Positions 46,201 through 56,499 of a stretch of 64,000 nt of DNA are shown here, in pieces. Every line of letters begins with the position of its first letter. The first letter of the stretch is position 1. The stretch spans positions 24,986,001 to 25,050,000 of the forward strand of contig CM060732.1 in assembly GCA_030704615.1 (NCBI GenBank), in the 5' to 3' direction. The translations under genes and the position numbers were made by a program. Source of the stretch: Takakia lepidozioides (taxonomy: Eukaryota > Streptophyta > Takakiopsida > Takakiales > Takakiaceae). The notes beneath the pieces are model-generated. The model was not told the origin of the DNA and made no database searches. It worked only from the letters and a program-made list of their open reading frames with translations.

Positions 46201-46525
46201 AAATGCAACCATTGCCTAAGAATGACATGCACAAGCAGCCTTCTCCAGAGCTGCCGGATTTGCACACGCATTGCAAACAATCTAAGGTTCAGTCAACTAT
46301 CTAAAGTTCACTCATAAAGCAAAGCCAGGATGAAGATGCAAAACAAAGCGAGGTAACGAAGCGAAAGCAAAAAAGAAATCGAACAAACCGAAAGCAGAAG
46401 TGGCTTGCCTGAGAGTACTCGGCTTCAGTTGGCGCAGGTTGTGAGCAAGACACTGGAATCTCCTGCTGGAGCTTCAGTTTGGCCATGCGAGAGATTGGCC
46501 GTCGTCCGTAGTACAGAGCTTTCAA
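40280..46525 (-). pseudogene. ParB-like plus DNA methyltransferase-like gene
   Basis: Large multi-exon minus-strand gene. N-terminal exon about 46525-46410 (MAKLKLQQEIPVSC); then 46064-45544, acidic then Lys/Arg-rich. A ParB/Srx-like domain lies at about 45164-44631, with LRIPLCRLVSLQVVRPALPG and VWDGNHRLLAWMEHI, the DGNHR box being the ParB nucleotide-binding motif. Helical exons follow at 44513-44325, 44226-43942, 43856-43731 and 43635-43414. After an intron filled with palindromes comes about 42600-42060, with a basic KSKGQRKRTRKQVTAV. The methyltransferase part is 42060-41496 (CDMILLDIPDG, then LLDDGGCVVVLATRG), 41407-41143 (GKPWRYSRTRSPAFIQTLME, RILDLTCGTG) and 41060-40848 (DRHVFAFEPD). 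The C-terminal exon 40735-40280 ends in an acidic tail. Catalytic box before the SAM-binding box is the permuted beta-class order. Frame breaks near 45900, 45080, 44440, 42100 and 40480 indicate decay. Confidence 0.72.
42660..43370. repeat. Palindrome and hairpin array inside an intron
   Basis: Units of about 75-105 bp, eight copies, each with GGCGCCGAATTTCC and a perfect hairpin AGGGACTTAGCC - CGAAAAT - GGCTAAGTCCCT, plus CTGGACGGCAATAGGGCCT. The array lies between two coding exons of the methyltransferase-like gene, so it would be transcribed and spliced out. Confidence 0.9.
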
Positions 46526-46809
46526 CTTCCGCCGCGGTCTGGATCTGAGGTCTCTCTCAGAGAGCCACGCCCTTCAGGCGGCATAAGTCCCAGCCAAAAA
46601 GATCTCCTTTTTTGGGTACATGCCTGGAATACCATGTTAAGCCAAGTATAGCATGAGATTTAGGGTACGTGTCCAGGAAGCCATGCGTCGCCAGCCCGAA
46701 TAATAACGACGGCCGTCGACATTTATTGCCCAACTGCGCAATTAAATGTCGGATGAAGCCCTCCATGTCGGAAGAAAATAGACGAAAACAGTCCCGGAAT
46801 TTCCCTCAC

Positions 46810-47320
46810 GCAGGTAATTCAGCGCGCGGATGGAATCCGGCGCCGAATTTCCATCCGCGCAGGTAGGCAGGTAAAAATTAACAATGGAAATCCGGCGCCG
46901 AATTTCATCCGCCCGGCAGGTAATTCGGAATGGAAATCCGGCGCCGAATTTCCATCCGGACATAATAGGCTCCGCGCAAAAAACAGGCGCGGTGCGCAAT
47001 CCGGCGCCGAATTTCCAAGGTAATTCGGAATGGAAATCCGGCGCCGAATTTCCATGTAGGCTTCATCCGGCGCCGAATTTCCATCCGCGCCAGCAGCCCG
47101 GCAGGTAAAATGGGCGCCGAATTTCCATCCGCGCCGGAATTCCGGCGCCGAATTTCCATTGCGGCAGGTAAAGGATGGAAATCCGGCGCCGAATTTCCAT
47201 CCGCGCAGGTTTCGGCAGGTAATTCGGCGCCGAATTTCCATCCTGCAGGTAAGTCGGATCGGTGCCATATGGATATTCGGCGCCGAATTTCGATTCGCCA
47301 TTATTTCTGAGCGAGGAATT
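46810..47320. repeat. GGCGCC palindrome cluster, intergenic 1
   Basis: About eleven copies of a perfect palindrome whose core is AATTCGGCGCCGAATT or CCGGCGCCGAATTTCC, spaced irregularly by 30-60 bp and separated by CGCGCAGGTA-like spacers. It lies upstream of the methyltransferase-like gene. Confidence 0.9.
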
Positions 47321-47550
47321 ACCTCCGTGCAGGTAATTCCCATATAAGAATTACCTTCGTGCAGGTAATTCACATACAAGAATTACCTTCATGCAGGTAA
47401 TTTCCACCTTTGTGCAGGTAATTCTGGACGAGGAATAACATCGATTGGAATTACCTGCAGGAAGGTAATTGTCATCTGGAAATTACCTGCACAAAGTAAT
47501 TCTTGTATGCGAATTACCTGCACGAAGGTAATTCGGAATTACCTGGCTCA
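47320..47550. repeat. GAATTACCT/AGGTAATTC inverted repeat patch
   Basis: Alternating AATTACCTTCGTGCAGGTAA and complementary forms, so that long-range inverted repeats form around a centre near 47435. It sits between two palindrome clusters. Confidence 0.8.
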
Positions 47551-47559
47551 GAAATAAAT

Positions 47560-48780
47560 GGCAAATCCGGCGCCGAATATCCATTATCCGACTTACCCTG
47601 CTGGATGGAAATTCGGCGCCGAATTTCCATTCATCCATGATTCGAATTACCTGCAGGATGGAAATTCGGCGGCCGAATATCCATATGGCACCGGATCCGA
47701 CTTACCTGCTGGATGGAAATTCGGCGCCGAATTTCCATTCATACCACGATCCGAATTACCTGCAGGATGGAAATTCGGCGCCGAATATCCATATGGCACC
47801 GATCCGACTTACCTGCTGGATGGAAATTCGGCGCCGAATTTCCATTCATCCACGATTCGAATTACCTGCAGGATGGAAATTCGGCGCCGAATATCCATAT
47901 GGCACCGATCCGACTTACCTGCTGGATGGAAATTCGGCGCCGAATTTCCATTCATCCACGATTTGAATTACCTGCAGGGTGGAAATTCGGCGCCGAATAT
48001 CCATATGGCACCGGATTCCGACTTACCTGCTGGATGGAAATTCGGCGCCGAATCTCCATCCATCCGAGATTCCACTTACCTGCTGGATGGAAATTCGGCG
48101 CCGAATCTCCATCCGGGGGATGGTCTCTGTCGGAGAGGTGCCGCCTCTCCGCCGCTCTGTTGGATATTCGGTGCCGAATTTCCGTCCGGGGGTTGAAATA
48201 TGACTGCCAGGTTCCGACCTCTCCCCTCCCCGACTTCATTGGAACGGCCCCGAATTGAAATTCGGCGCCGTTTCTCATCTGTGGAGGTTTTATGTCGGCC
48301 AGTTTTTCTCCTCTGACACGCCGACAACACTTCCTTTGGGGGGGCCCGGATGGAAATTCGGCGCCGAATGGCCGTCCAGGGGAGTTCTCTTTCGCCAACT
48401 GGCCGGACCTCTTGTGCCCAGGCGACTTCATCCGGGCGTCCCTGTTCGATATTCGTTGCCGAATTTCCGTCCGGGGGTTGAAATGTGACAGCCACTGCAG
48501 GCCACTCCCCCCTCCCCGACTGCATCCGAATCGCCCCGGATGGAAATTCGGCGCCGTTTTTCCATCTGGGGATGTTTTTATGCCGTCCAGTTTTCGGCCT
48601 GACCCCCCAGCACGACTCCCTTTGGGGGGACCGGATGGAAATTCGGCGCCGAATCTCCATCCAGAAGATGTTATCTGTCGCACACACTCCGGCCTTCTGC
48701 GCCCGAGGCGACTTCATCCGGGCTTCCTCTGTTGGATATTGGGTGCCGAATTCCATTCGGGGGTAGTAATGTGACGGCAC
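47560..48780. repeat. ~107-bp tandem units with GGCGCC palindromes
   Basis: From 47590 to about 48110 the unit is about 107 bp, each with two palindromes: one ending CGAATTTCCATTCATCC and one ending CGAATATCCATATGGCACC, separated by TTACCTGCTGGATGG or TTACCTGCAGGATGG. From 48110 to 48780 the units are longer and more diverged, with GGGGGTTGAAATATGACTG and GGCGACTTCATCCGGGCGTC. The GNSAPN or WKFGAEFP peptides readable here are translations of the repeat and not proteins. Confidence 0.9.
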
Positions 48781-49099
48781 GGTGCCGGCTTATCCCCTTC
48801 AGCCGTCATCATCCGGACGGCCCCCCACTTTCTGACTGCATACCGTTGGCAGTTATTGCGCAAAGACGAGGGCCGCATTCCGGAGACAAGGTTCATTAAC
48901 ACTCTGACTGTGGATTTTTGAGATAGTTGGCTCCCTGGATTTGGATCAGGCTTCGTCGCTCGGACAAATCGGCATCGCATTCATTCCCATCGTGCACACC
49001 CCCTTCTACCAGGGAGCTTCCCCGCACGCCATCCTGGTCTTGTGTGCACATCTCCCATGGCGGAAAACCCGAGCGCTACAGTGTACTGCCCTCCTCACG

Positions 49100-52000
49100 A
49101 GCATAGAGCTTCATTTCCGTGCAGAGGGGAACACCTGCCGGGTGATGGAGAAATATCTGTGCGTTCGATACCACCTGAAACCGGGGTCGGTTTTTTTGGA
49201 GGAGGAAAGGAAGGACTCAAACGGCCTTGTTGTCGAGAGTATTGTTGTGCTCCACGATGATTTCGGCGATGGCAGGGAATGGCGAGTTCCACCATCGGAC
49301 AGCGTCATATACAGGGCTGTTGGGGACTTCATTTGCCCGCCAAATGCACCGTCTATCCTGGCGCCTTCCACGAAACAATCCGCGAATCAGAGAGTGGGTA
49401 CCTCAAAGAGAGAAGTCCGCAACGAAGTAAATCCAGAGCCGAACCCATCCATGAAGACGACGAGAACCGGGTTGTTCACAACCTGTCCGACTCAGACGAG
49501 GTCATGGAAGTTCCGAGGTCGTCCTGGAGATCAGGCAAGTCCTCAATGGACGTCAGTGGAGGAGGGAGTCATATTCCCAGCACGAGCACCGCAGTTCGAT
49601 CTATTCTAGAAATTCTGCGAGGGCTTCACCTGGAGGGACACCGGTCGGAGCTGGCCGGGCTGGACTACAGCAAGTTCGCAATTAAATCGGTTACATGCCT
49701 TCCCGCCGACGTCGACGGTAATGATCTTCTTTGAGTTCCCTCCTCGGGCGGACTACTCGAGGGCGTCCGGAATGTTGACAGATATGGATAGAAAACATGA
49801 CGGTCATCCTTGGTGCGTTACCAAAACCACCAGCATGAAGATGCTTGATGGTGTGCGGGTGCGCTACGTTGTTTGTGCGGGCGCGTTGCGGTGTTTCTCC
49901 CCAACTTGCTTCCACTTTAAATCCAGAGGTCACAGGAACGAGACCGATTGGACAGGCACAGCTCACCAACCATTTCGAGCTCAGGAGAAGGTTCCGAACT
50001 CCACATTTTAAGTGTGCGCATTGCAAAGAACCACCACACTGCATGTCTGTTTGTAATGCCAAGCAGTTCTATGTGTTGCACCGTTTCCCTGACCTCACCC
50101 GAGCTTGCATACACGTTGGTTCCCATTGTCACAAATTGGCGAGGGGGAACTCGCGGGAGGCTGCCCACGAAGCAGAGCAGCTCGTTCAGGAGGAGGTTAA
50201 GTTGAGACCGGGTGCCAAACCCAAACAGATACAGCTCCAAGCCGCCCATAAGATGGCATTGGCCAGAATTATGTCGGAAGACGGCTCGGATAGAGTTCCT
50301 CTCGACGAGAAGGAAATGGAGGCATTGCTCGAGTCGGTGTCCCACGTATGTTCACCGAATGTCCGAAACCACATTGTCTCTTGCAAACAGAAAATTGGGC
50401 GTGGCTCGGATATGCACTCCATTCTGGAGGTGAAGCGACGATGTGGATATGACTACATTCATGGAAGTAGGTTTCCAGGACAAGGGACTGAGGCAGATCG
50501 TTGTTTCGTATTCAAAATGTCCACGTGTGGACCTGGCAGTGGCGTCGAACTGGTCGACAGGATGACGAGTGGGAACTTGTCAAACAGTTGGGTCATGTTC
50601 GACCATATCAAGCGAATTACAAATCACCAGTGGGTGACAATGGGTGCACATGTCTACGACACCCACTGCAGGATGCTAATGACAATTGCTATTTGTGAGA
50701 TGAAAGGAGAGGACACACAATCGGAGATGCTTCTTTGGCAGGGAATAAACGAACAGATGGCCAAGGCGGGATTGCCCCCTCCCAATTTCCGTGGTTTCAT
50801 GGCGGACAACGCACAAGCAAATTGGGCTGCCATCCGAAGGGTGTACGGGCAAGACCCCAATGTTCCCATGGAAGGCAAGGAGAGATCTTGTGGGTTCCAC
50901 TTTCTGCAGAGCCTTTCGCAGTACACAACCAGGCTCGTGGCGCCAGATTTCAGAGAGGAGCACCGTTCCATGTGCCTTGCGTGGAAGCGCGCTCCCACCT
51001 TGGATGATGCAGAGACACAGTTTGCATGCATACGGGCTTGGTGGACATCGTCAGGTGCTGTAAGGAAATCAGACGAAGGAGCAATGGTCAGTTGGCTAGC
51101 ATGGTGGCATTATCGTTTCCTCCAGTTCGGCGACTATATGCGGGAGGTGAGTTGCACGAATTCGCGTCCCGTTGGATATTATTCTTGGCCATATTTGTAA
51201 CTTGCTTGTAACCTCAACATGTGCTTGTGCAGGAAATGTGTCTCGACTCCGACACCGACATGCCCACGACAAACATGGCCGAATCAGTGCACTCTTCCTG
51301 GCGTGCCTCCTCTGCGGCGCATCTGGTGGACATCCTCACTGCCACAACGGAGGACATTGTGAGGTCAATTATGCAGCAATGCAGGTACAACGAGTTCTTG
51401 AAAGGGAAACAGTGGGGCTTGGGCCGGACAGGCAGGAAATGCTGATGCGGACTGCCTCCAGATCGAAGAATCCTCGGAAGTGGGCGGCGGCCTTGCGAGA
51501 GGGCCTTCGGGACACGCCATTGCTGCGAAGAGGCCAACATTTGGAAGGAGATGTTCATACCCGTCCAGTGAGACGAAGACTTGACGAGGCACCTGGCGGA
51601 GAAGAGGATTCATGGCGAGCTGACAAGAATATTCGCACGCTCCCTCGTGGTCCGGTGATGTTGTCCGAGGAGGTCTCGTCGAGCACCGGAAGTCCTGCAC
51701 GTTCAAGATCGCCATCTCCTTTGAGCACAGGGCGCGTGCCCCGGCAACATAACGAGCCATCTGTAGTAAAGCAATACAACATTCCCATTGTGGAGACAAG
51801 AGTGTCGGAGTCACAGTGGAGAATTGCGAGGACATTGCCGGCATTTCGAGGGAAGTGTTGCGCCATCCGGGTGGATACGAGAGCACGCTGTGGTGAGATG
51901 ATTCGGAGGAACCCACACGGTGCTGTACCTGCACCTTGTTTCAGCGGCAGATTTTTGACTCCCACATTTGCTCACGCCACAACGCAGACATTTTGGTTCT

Positions 52001-52650
52001 GTAGGCACGACATAATGACCTGTGTATTTGGCAAGCCCAAGTACGGGATTCAGGGAATGCCGGAGCCTCCGGGCGTCTGGCCTGTTGCACCGGGTTGCAG
52101 CCTCTCTCAGAATGAGGCGGATGCTCTATCTGCAGCAGGATTTCGAATGGTGCAACGCACAGACATCCCGGCCCACGCATTTCCGGTTCCTCAGACCCAG
52201 CCATTGCATACTGCTCGGTCCAGTAGAGACGGATTGGACAATTCTGCACATCCCACAATGCGATTCGGAAGAGTGAAGAGACGACACCCTCCCAACAAGT
52301 TGAATGAGACTCGGATTGCCAATGCTCTTGGGATGGCTTGCACTATTCAGAGCTCCGTGGACGTACCCCCACCCGGCCTTGGGCGTGTGTATCGGATGGC
52401 AACGGCCGGCTCGGCTGTACGCGACGATGTATACACAATTACGATTGGAGTGGAGCCGACTTGCAACTGTACGGACTTCTCGTTGATGGAAGCAAAGAAG
52501 GGTTCGAAGTATTATCCGTGCAAGCATCTGTATTACATTTACCTGAAGAGGTTGAGGATGAACGTGACTATTGATGACTTTATTCATGCACCGGCGTTGA
52601 GCGTGAACGAGCTGCACAAACTCCTTCTTAGGGATTCCAGAAATCATTGA
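49100..52650 (+). pseudogene. MULE transposase with SWIM finger
   Basis: Plus-strand transposase of the element; MULE transposases cut and reinsert element ends. Upstream coding sequence from about 49145 (EKYLCVRYHLKPGSVFLEEE) may form an N-terminal exon. Core: CAHCKEPPHC, a Cys/His-rich probable DNA-binding region (about 50017), then the DDE catalytic domain: D in HVYDTHCRML (50658), D in FMADNAQANWAAI (50805), CGFHF, and E in TNMAESVHSSW (51281). A clean intron, GT at 51147 to AG at 51232, joins YMRE to EMCLDSD in phase. The SWIM zinc finger is CNCTDF...YYPCKHLYYI (about 52462-52530). The frame changes at about 49930-49990 and about 51390-51440 with no splice signals I could fit, so the copy looks damaged. 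The C-terminus at 52650 ends in TGA. Confidence 0.85.
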
Positions 52651-52799
52651 TGGGGCAAACGGAATCCTCCATATGGATATTTTCAAATGCATTTTGCTGT
52701 ATCAGACTTTTTTTTTGCAGTGTAATGAAATGCACCCCAAAACTCCTGGAATGAGGCAATATTCCATTCAAACTGAGATCCAACAGAAGCAGTTCTGGG

Positions 52800-53175
52800 G
52801 CCATTTCTGGAAAAATGGCGCCGAATTTCTTTTTTTGGGGCCGAAAACTCGCCAAGTCCCAACATGCACTGGTACCTGTGTTTGGGAAAATGGCGCCGAA
52901 TTTCTCTTTTTGGGGCCGAAAACTGGCTAAGTCCCAACATGCACTGGTACCGTGTCTGGAAAAATGGCGCCGAATTTCTCTTTTTTGGGCCGAAAACTGG
53001 CTAAGTCCGAACATGCACTGGAAAAATGGCGCCGAATTACCTGTCATGAGGGGACCTATAGCCGCGGAATTCGGCACCATTTTTCGCCAGAGAGACCTAT
53101 TGCCGCGAAATACGTCGCCGTTTTTTCAGGTTACGGACCCTATTACCGCGAAATTCGGCGCCATATTTGCACATG
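52800..53175. repeat. Palindrome array 3' of transposase
   Basis: Four units of about 70 bp with AAAATGGCGCCGAATTTCT, GGGGCCGAAAACTGGCTAAG and TCCCAACATGCACTGG. The CCGAAAA.TGGCTAAGTCC portion is shared with the intronic array at 42660-43370, so both sides of the element carry related arrays. Two further half-palindromes lie at about 53070 and 53155. Confidence 0.88.
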
Positions 53176-53376
53176 TCGCTAGGAATTGGCATGAGCGGAA
53201 GACAAAATATCATGAGCACAACTGTCAAAAGTGCAATTTTCCCTTCAAGGGGCCGAATAATATATTTGTTTTTTCTGACACATTGCATTAAATTATTGTT
53301 TTTTTTATTGTTTTTTATTGTTTTTTATTTTCGAAATTTGTACTTCTGCTCATGAAAACCGATTGTGTTACTACTC

Positions 53377-53431
53377 TGCTCATGCCGCTCATGCCGCTCA
53401 TGCCGCTCATGCTCATGAAATAGCAAACCTC
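53377..53431 (-). repeat. MULE right terminal inverted repeat
   Basis: Four GCTCATGCCGCTCATG-type units, then GCTCATGAAATAGCAAACCTC at the very end. The target duplication GCTGCAAGGG follows at 53432-53441. Confidence 0.85.
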
Positions 53432-53441
53432 GCTGCAAGGG

Positions 53442-54457
53442 AGTACAGAAGGGCTATGATTATGCCCTTCGACCAAATTCCCATTGTGTTGGATTTGGTT
53501 TGGAAAGAATTAAGTCCTCCGCAGTCATTGGCACATTACTATCAAATCATGCGCATTTGGCTGCCAGTGGCAACTAGGACTAAAGTTCTTCCGAACAATC
53601 GACCAATTGAGGATCATCACTTTGCACAGTACTGGCATGAGGCAGGTACCATGTTGAAGGAATTAATTGCCTTCCAAGTTGTACATGGATTCATTTATAC
53701 CAAGACCAAGGAGGTAGCAAGTATTGTCATGGGATGCGGGCTATACTACGCTGCTTGTTTTCTGGTACGTTATCACATTGAGCAGCACAAGATGCAATCG
53801 CGCTTTCTGAGTTATTCCAGTGGGGATCATTGGGTCTTACCTTCAATGCCACCTCATATGTACCTATATGAGGCAAAAGTTATGATACAAAAGGATTCTC
53901 AAATTCGTTCATGGTTTCATGAGGCCTGGAACAATTTGTCAACACAGAAATTCGGCATTGATGATATTTTCTATAAGGGACATGTGGCATGGAAATACTT
54001 GCACAATTCACAAGTCATTGGTACCCCACTCACCTGGACAGACAAGGAGCTCGGGGTCTTCACCAATTTTGCCATTCAGCGTTTACAGCAAGTTTTGAAA
54101 TATAAACTTCCAGACATGGTAGGACAACATTGTATGCCCCAGAGGATTCCACAAAAAGTTCGACAATTAAAACACCTGAGAGGCGATGAGGATTCTGATA
54201 CAACTGTTTCTTCAGCGGACTCTTTTGACATGGGAGAAGACTATGCAATTCAGATGGCAGAAAAGAAGCAACGGGGGTCTCATATGCCTGAAAGGTTACC
54301 TCGATATCAGCCTCCAGAGGGCCTCACATATCCAGGTAGTGTTCAATCATCTCCGTCAACCAGTGACAGACCTCGGGCTCGTACACACAGTCCGCCACGA
54401 AACTCTCAACGTCAGAAAGGTGCTCGATCACAAAGGTTTGCTAATCCCAATCAATAA
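53442..54457 (+). pseudogene. Extra retrotransposon ORF, 3' part after MULE
   Basis: Continues the ORF interrupted at 40050. An open stretch of about 338 codons carries MIMPFDQIPIVLDLVWKELS, YYQIMRIWLPVATRTKVLP, VVHGFIYTKTKEVASIVMGC, WKYLHNSQVIGTPLTWTDKE and a Ser/Arg-rich tail ending in a stop at 54455-54457. The minus-strand copy at 60115-61315 is closely similar over the whole length, so the protein was maintained in the family. I do not recognise a domain. It is not obviously an envelope protein. It ends just before the polypurine tract, as 3' accessory ORFs do. Confidence 0.75.
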
Positions 54458-54478
54458 ACCGTGAGGACACGGCTTTTT

Positions 54479-54492
54479 GAGAGGGGAAGGGG
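54479..54492 (+). other. Polypurine tract
   Basis: GAGAGGGGAAGGGG lies three bases before the 3' LTR, the expected position of the plus-strand primer. Confidence 0.85.
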
Positions 54493-54495
54493 TAA

Positions 54496-55488
54496 TGTTA
54501 GAGGACTGTCTGGGACTTAGACACTTATACGGGATCTGTGGGGTACCCTTAATTTTTGCACAGACTGAGACCAACAGGAGCCTTAGGGGTGACAGCAGCG
54601 CACTTTAGGGGGGGTTACACAGCCCGTCACAGCCAACACAGCCCGACACAGCCACACAGCCAGTCACAGCCTGACACAGCCCGTCACAGCCAACACAGCC
54701 AGTCACAGCCCGACAAAGCCAAACACAGTCGCACAGCCAGTCACAGCCCGTCACAGTTTCACACAGCCAGTCACATCTTGACACAGCTGTCACGACCATA
54801 GGGAACGGATAGCAGGATAGGGAACGACTGTGGGGAACAACACCTGCGAATGGAACATGTTAGTTCACGGACGACGGTTAGTGAGGGAAACGGTTAGAAC
54901 AACAGGTAGGAAGATAAAGCTAGGAGCAAGGACTGAAAGGGGATTCTTGGTTCACTTCGGGGGGGGGGGGGGATCACTGCTGGAAGGAGTGGGAGGAGCA
55001 CTTCTTGGGGAAGACTTCGGACATCACTGGAGAAAAGGAGGAGAGAGCGTATCTCTGAGCAGAAAGAGGGAGAGCACGGAGTATGAGGAGGATCTGTTGA
55101 TGCTTAATGAATGCAGGCAGTAGAATTGTAATGTAGAGCAGATTAGAGACTCCATGGCTTCAGCCTGATACTTGATAGATATTAATCTGATACACACCTC
55201 ATACTCACACTGTGTAGAGAGATCTGAGTGAAGCTGTGGAATGAATTGATGAGTTGATGGAATCCGATAAATTGATGAAGCAAACTAATACTTAATTACC
55301 AGCAGTAAGGTAACTAGCTAACATGAATGCGGGAAGGAAAACAAATAGGAAACACCCCCATGATACACTAGCTGTAGGTCATGACTGATTGTTCTGAGCG
55401 GGCTGAGTACTTAGAGATTTCCAACTCTTCTATCTTGGAGTTTCCGCCTCGGATAGCGAAGGGATGGGTGAGTAAAAGCCGCGCGACA
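54496..55488 (+). repeat. 3' LTR (993 bp)
   Basis: Begins TGTTAGAGGACTGTC and ends GCCGCGCGACA. Its differences from the 5' LTR are a few substitutions, a longer CACAGCC array (about 54616-54792) and an extra G-run segment near 54950-55020. It is followed by the CCACT target duplication. Confidence 0.95.
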
Positions 55489-55631
55489 CCACTGTTAAGT
55501 GGCTGATATGTCTATTTATTCTTTTATGACAACGACCCTAGGGGTCTTGTTTTTGTCTTGACATGACAAAAAGTATCTTCCCTCTTTTTTTTGCTGCTCA
55601 CAAAAATAAACAAACCACAAGGGAGAGAGGG

Positions 55632-56288
55632 TGCAGAAAAAGTTAAAAAGATTGTACTCAAAAGACGTTGTTTGCCGTAGCCTTGTGGCCATTGACCCCG
55701 CGCCCAGTTTGAGCGGAAACAAAAGGGACAGAACCTGCCTTTTTCCGGGGCTAATGTTGAAAATAAGACTTACCTTCATATATGGAATTAATCCGGGTTT
55801 TCCATATATCCTCTAGAAATCCCTTCACACAAGCATCAATCTGCTGTGCCTTTGATAGATTTGTAGAGAACGTCTCTTTGGTGAGAGAACCCCGGACAGT
55901 GTATCAGAAAATGAGTATTGTCTTCAGATTGCCCACACAACGGGCAATTGCACTCTCTCTTTCCTCTCTGCTTATGTTTGTTGTTCAAAGGTAGGCTTCC
56001 TGCCCTGAGTTTAAATTTCAGTCTAGTGCCAAGAGTGGGTAGACCCTCGAGGTCATCCAAGATGTCCCCATGTCACTGACTGGAAACAAGTTCAGGGAAG
56101 TTTTTTGCCTAACTTCATTTTCATCAGACAATCTCATGGCAACAGACATGGCTTTGGACACTATAGCCTCTAAGTCAGATTTATCAACCCATATTGCAGA
56201 TCCGTACTCCAAGGTAGGTCTAATAATGCGACAAAGCATGGTTTTCTTAACCTCAGAGTTGACCCCTCTGCAGAAAAAGTTAAAAAGA
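55632..56288 (-). mobile_element. 5'-truncated LINE with 20-bp TSD
   Basis: Element body 55652-56268 on the minus strand, flanked by the perfect 20-bp repeat TGCAGAAAAAGTTAAAAAGA at 55632-55651 and 56269-56288. The 5' part encodes IRPTLEYGSAIW, the region just after reverse transcriptase in LINE ORF2. It then has CNCPLCGQSEDNTHFLIHC, the zinc-binding domain also seen in copy C of the phosphatase intron, then the common 3' end (GTCTTTTGAGTACAATC). There is no long poly-A tail. An internal deletion removes the segment containing YWANHTQQ in other copies. Confidence 0.85.
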
Positions 56289-56499
56289 GAGAGGGAGAGG
56301 GAAGATATTCATGTCATGTCAAGACATGGACAAGACCCTACTAGGGTCATTGTCAATTAAAGACATAAACAGCCCATAAACAAGGCACCATCTAACACTT
56401 CCATTCTAGTCATGACTTCCCAATTGATTTCACCCAATCATTCATGATAAAACAAGGTGGGAGGGCGGGGTTTATTCATGTTCAAATTCATGTAAGTAA
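56289..56499. other. Spacer, nothing recognised
   Basis: A short GA-rich run and unique sequence; no gene, RNA or repeat boundary seen. Confidence 0.4.

Larger units (their letters stand above)
40051..53431. mobile_element. Mutator-like element carrying a methyltransferase-like gene
   Basis: A 13,381-bp insertion in the extra ORF of the retrotransposon, flanked by a 10-bp duplication. The left end reads GGGCTGCTATTTCATGAGC; the right end, complemented, reads GAGGTTTGCTATTTCATGAGC, so 15 bp (TGCTATTTCATGAGC) are identical inverted. Each end continues with copies of the 9-mer GGCATGAGC. Inside are two divergent genes: a minus-strand ParB-like/DNA-methyltransferase-like gene (40280 to about 46550) and a plus-strand MULE transposase (about 49100-52650). 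Palindrome arrays occupy 42660-43370, 46810-48780 and 52800-53175. The boundaries are firm because the host ORF resumes in register with its relative at 60115-61730. Confidence 0.9.
29060..55488 (+). mobile_element. Ty3/gypsy LTR retrotransposon with nested MULE
   Basis: A 26.4-kb unit, about 13 kb without the nested insertion. The ends are TG...CA, and the 5-bp target duplication CCACT sits at 29055-29059 and 55489-55493. Order: LTR, primer-binding site, upstream ORF, gag, protease, reverse transcriptase, RNase H, integrase, CACAGCC repeats, extra ORF region, polypurine tract, LTR. The gene order is that of Ty3/gypsy. The FLDDFS active-site wording, lack of a chromodomain and the extra 3' ORF suggest the Tat/Athila side of the family (inference). 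Most reading frames are broken in this copy. Confidence 0.92.

Noticed and set aside
47558-48258. Long open frames encoding repeated GNSAPNFH / WKFGAEFP peptides
   Set aside because: They are translations of the palindromic DNA repeats; the same sequence is open on both strands and in several frames because the repeat lacks stops.
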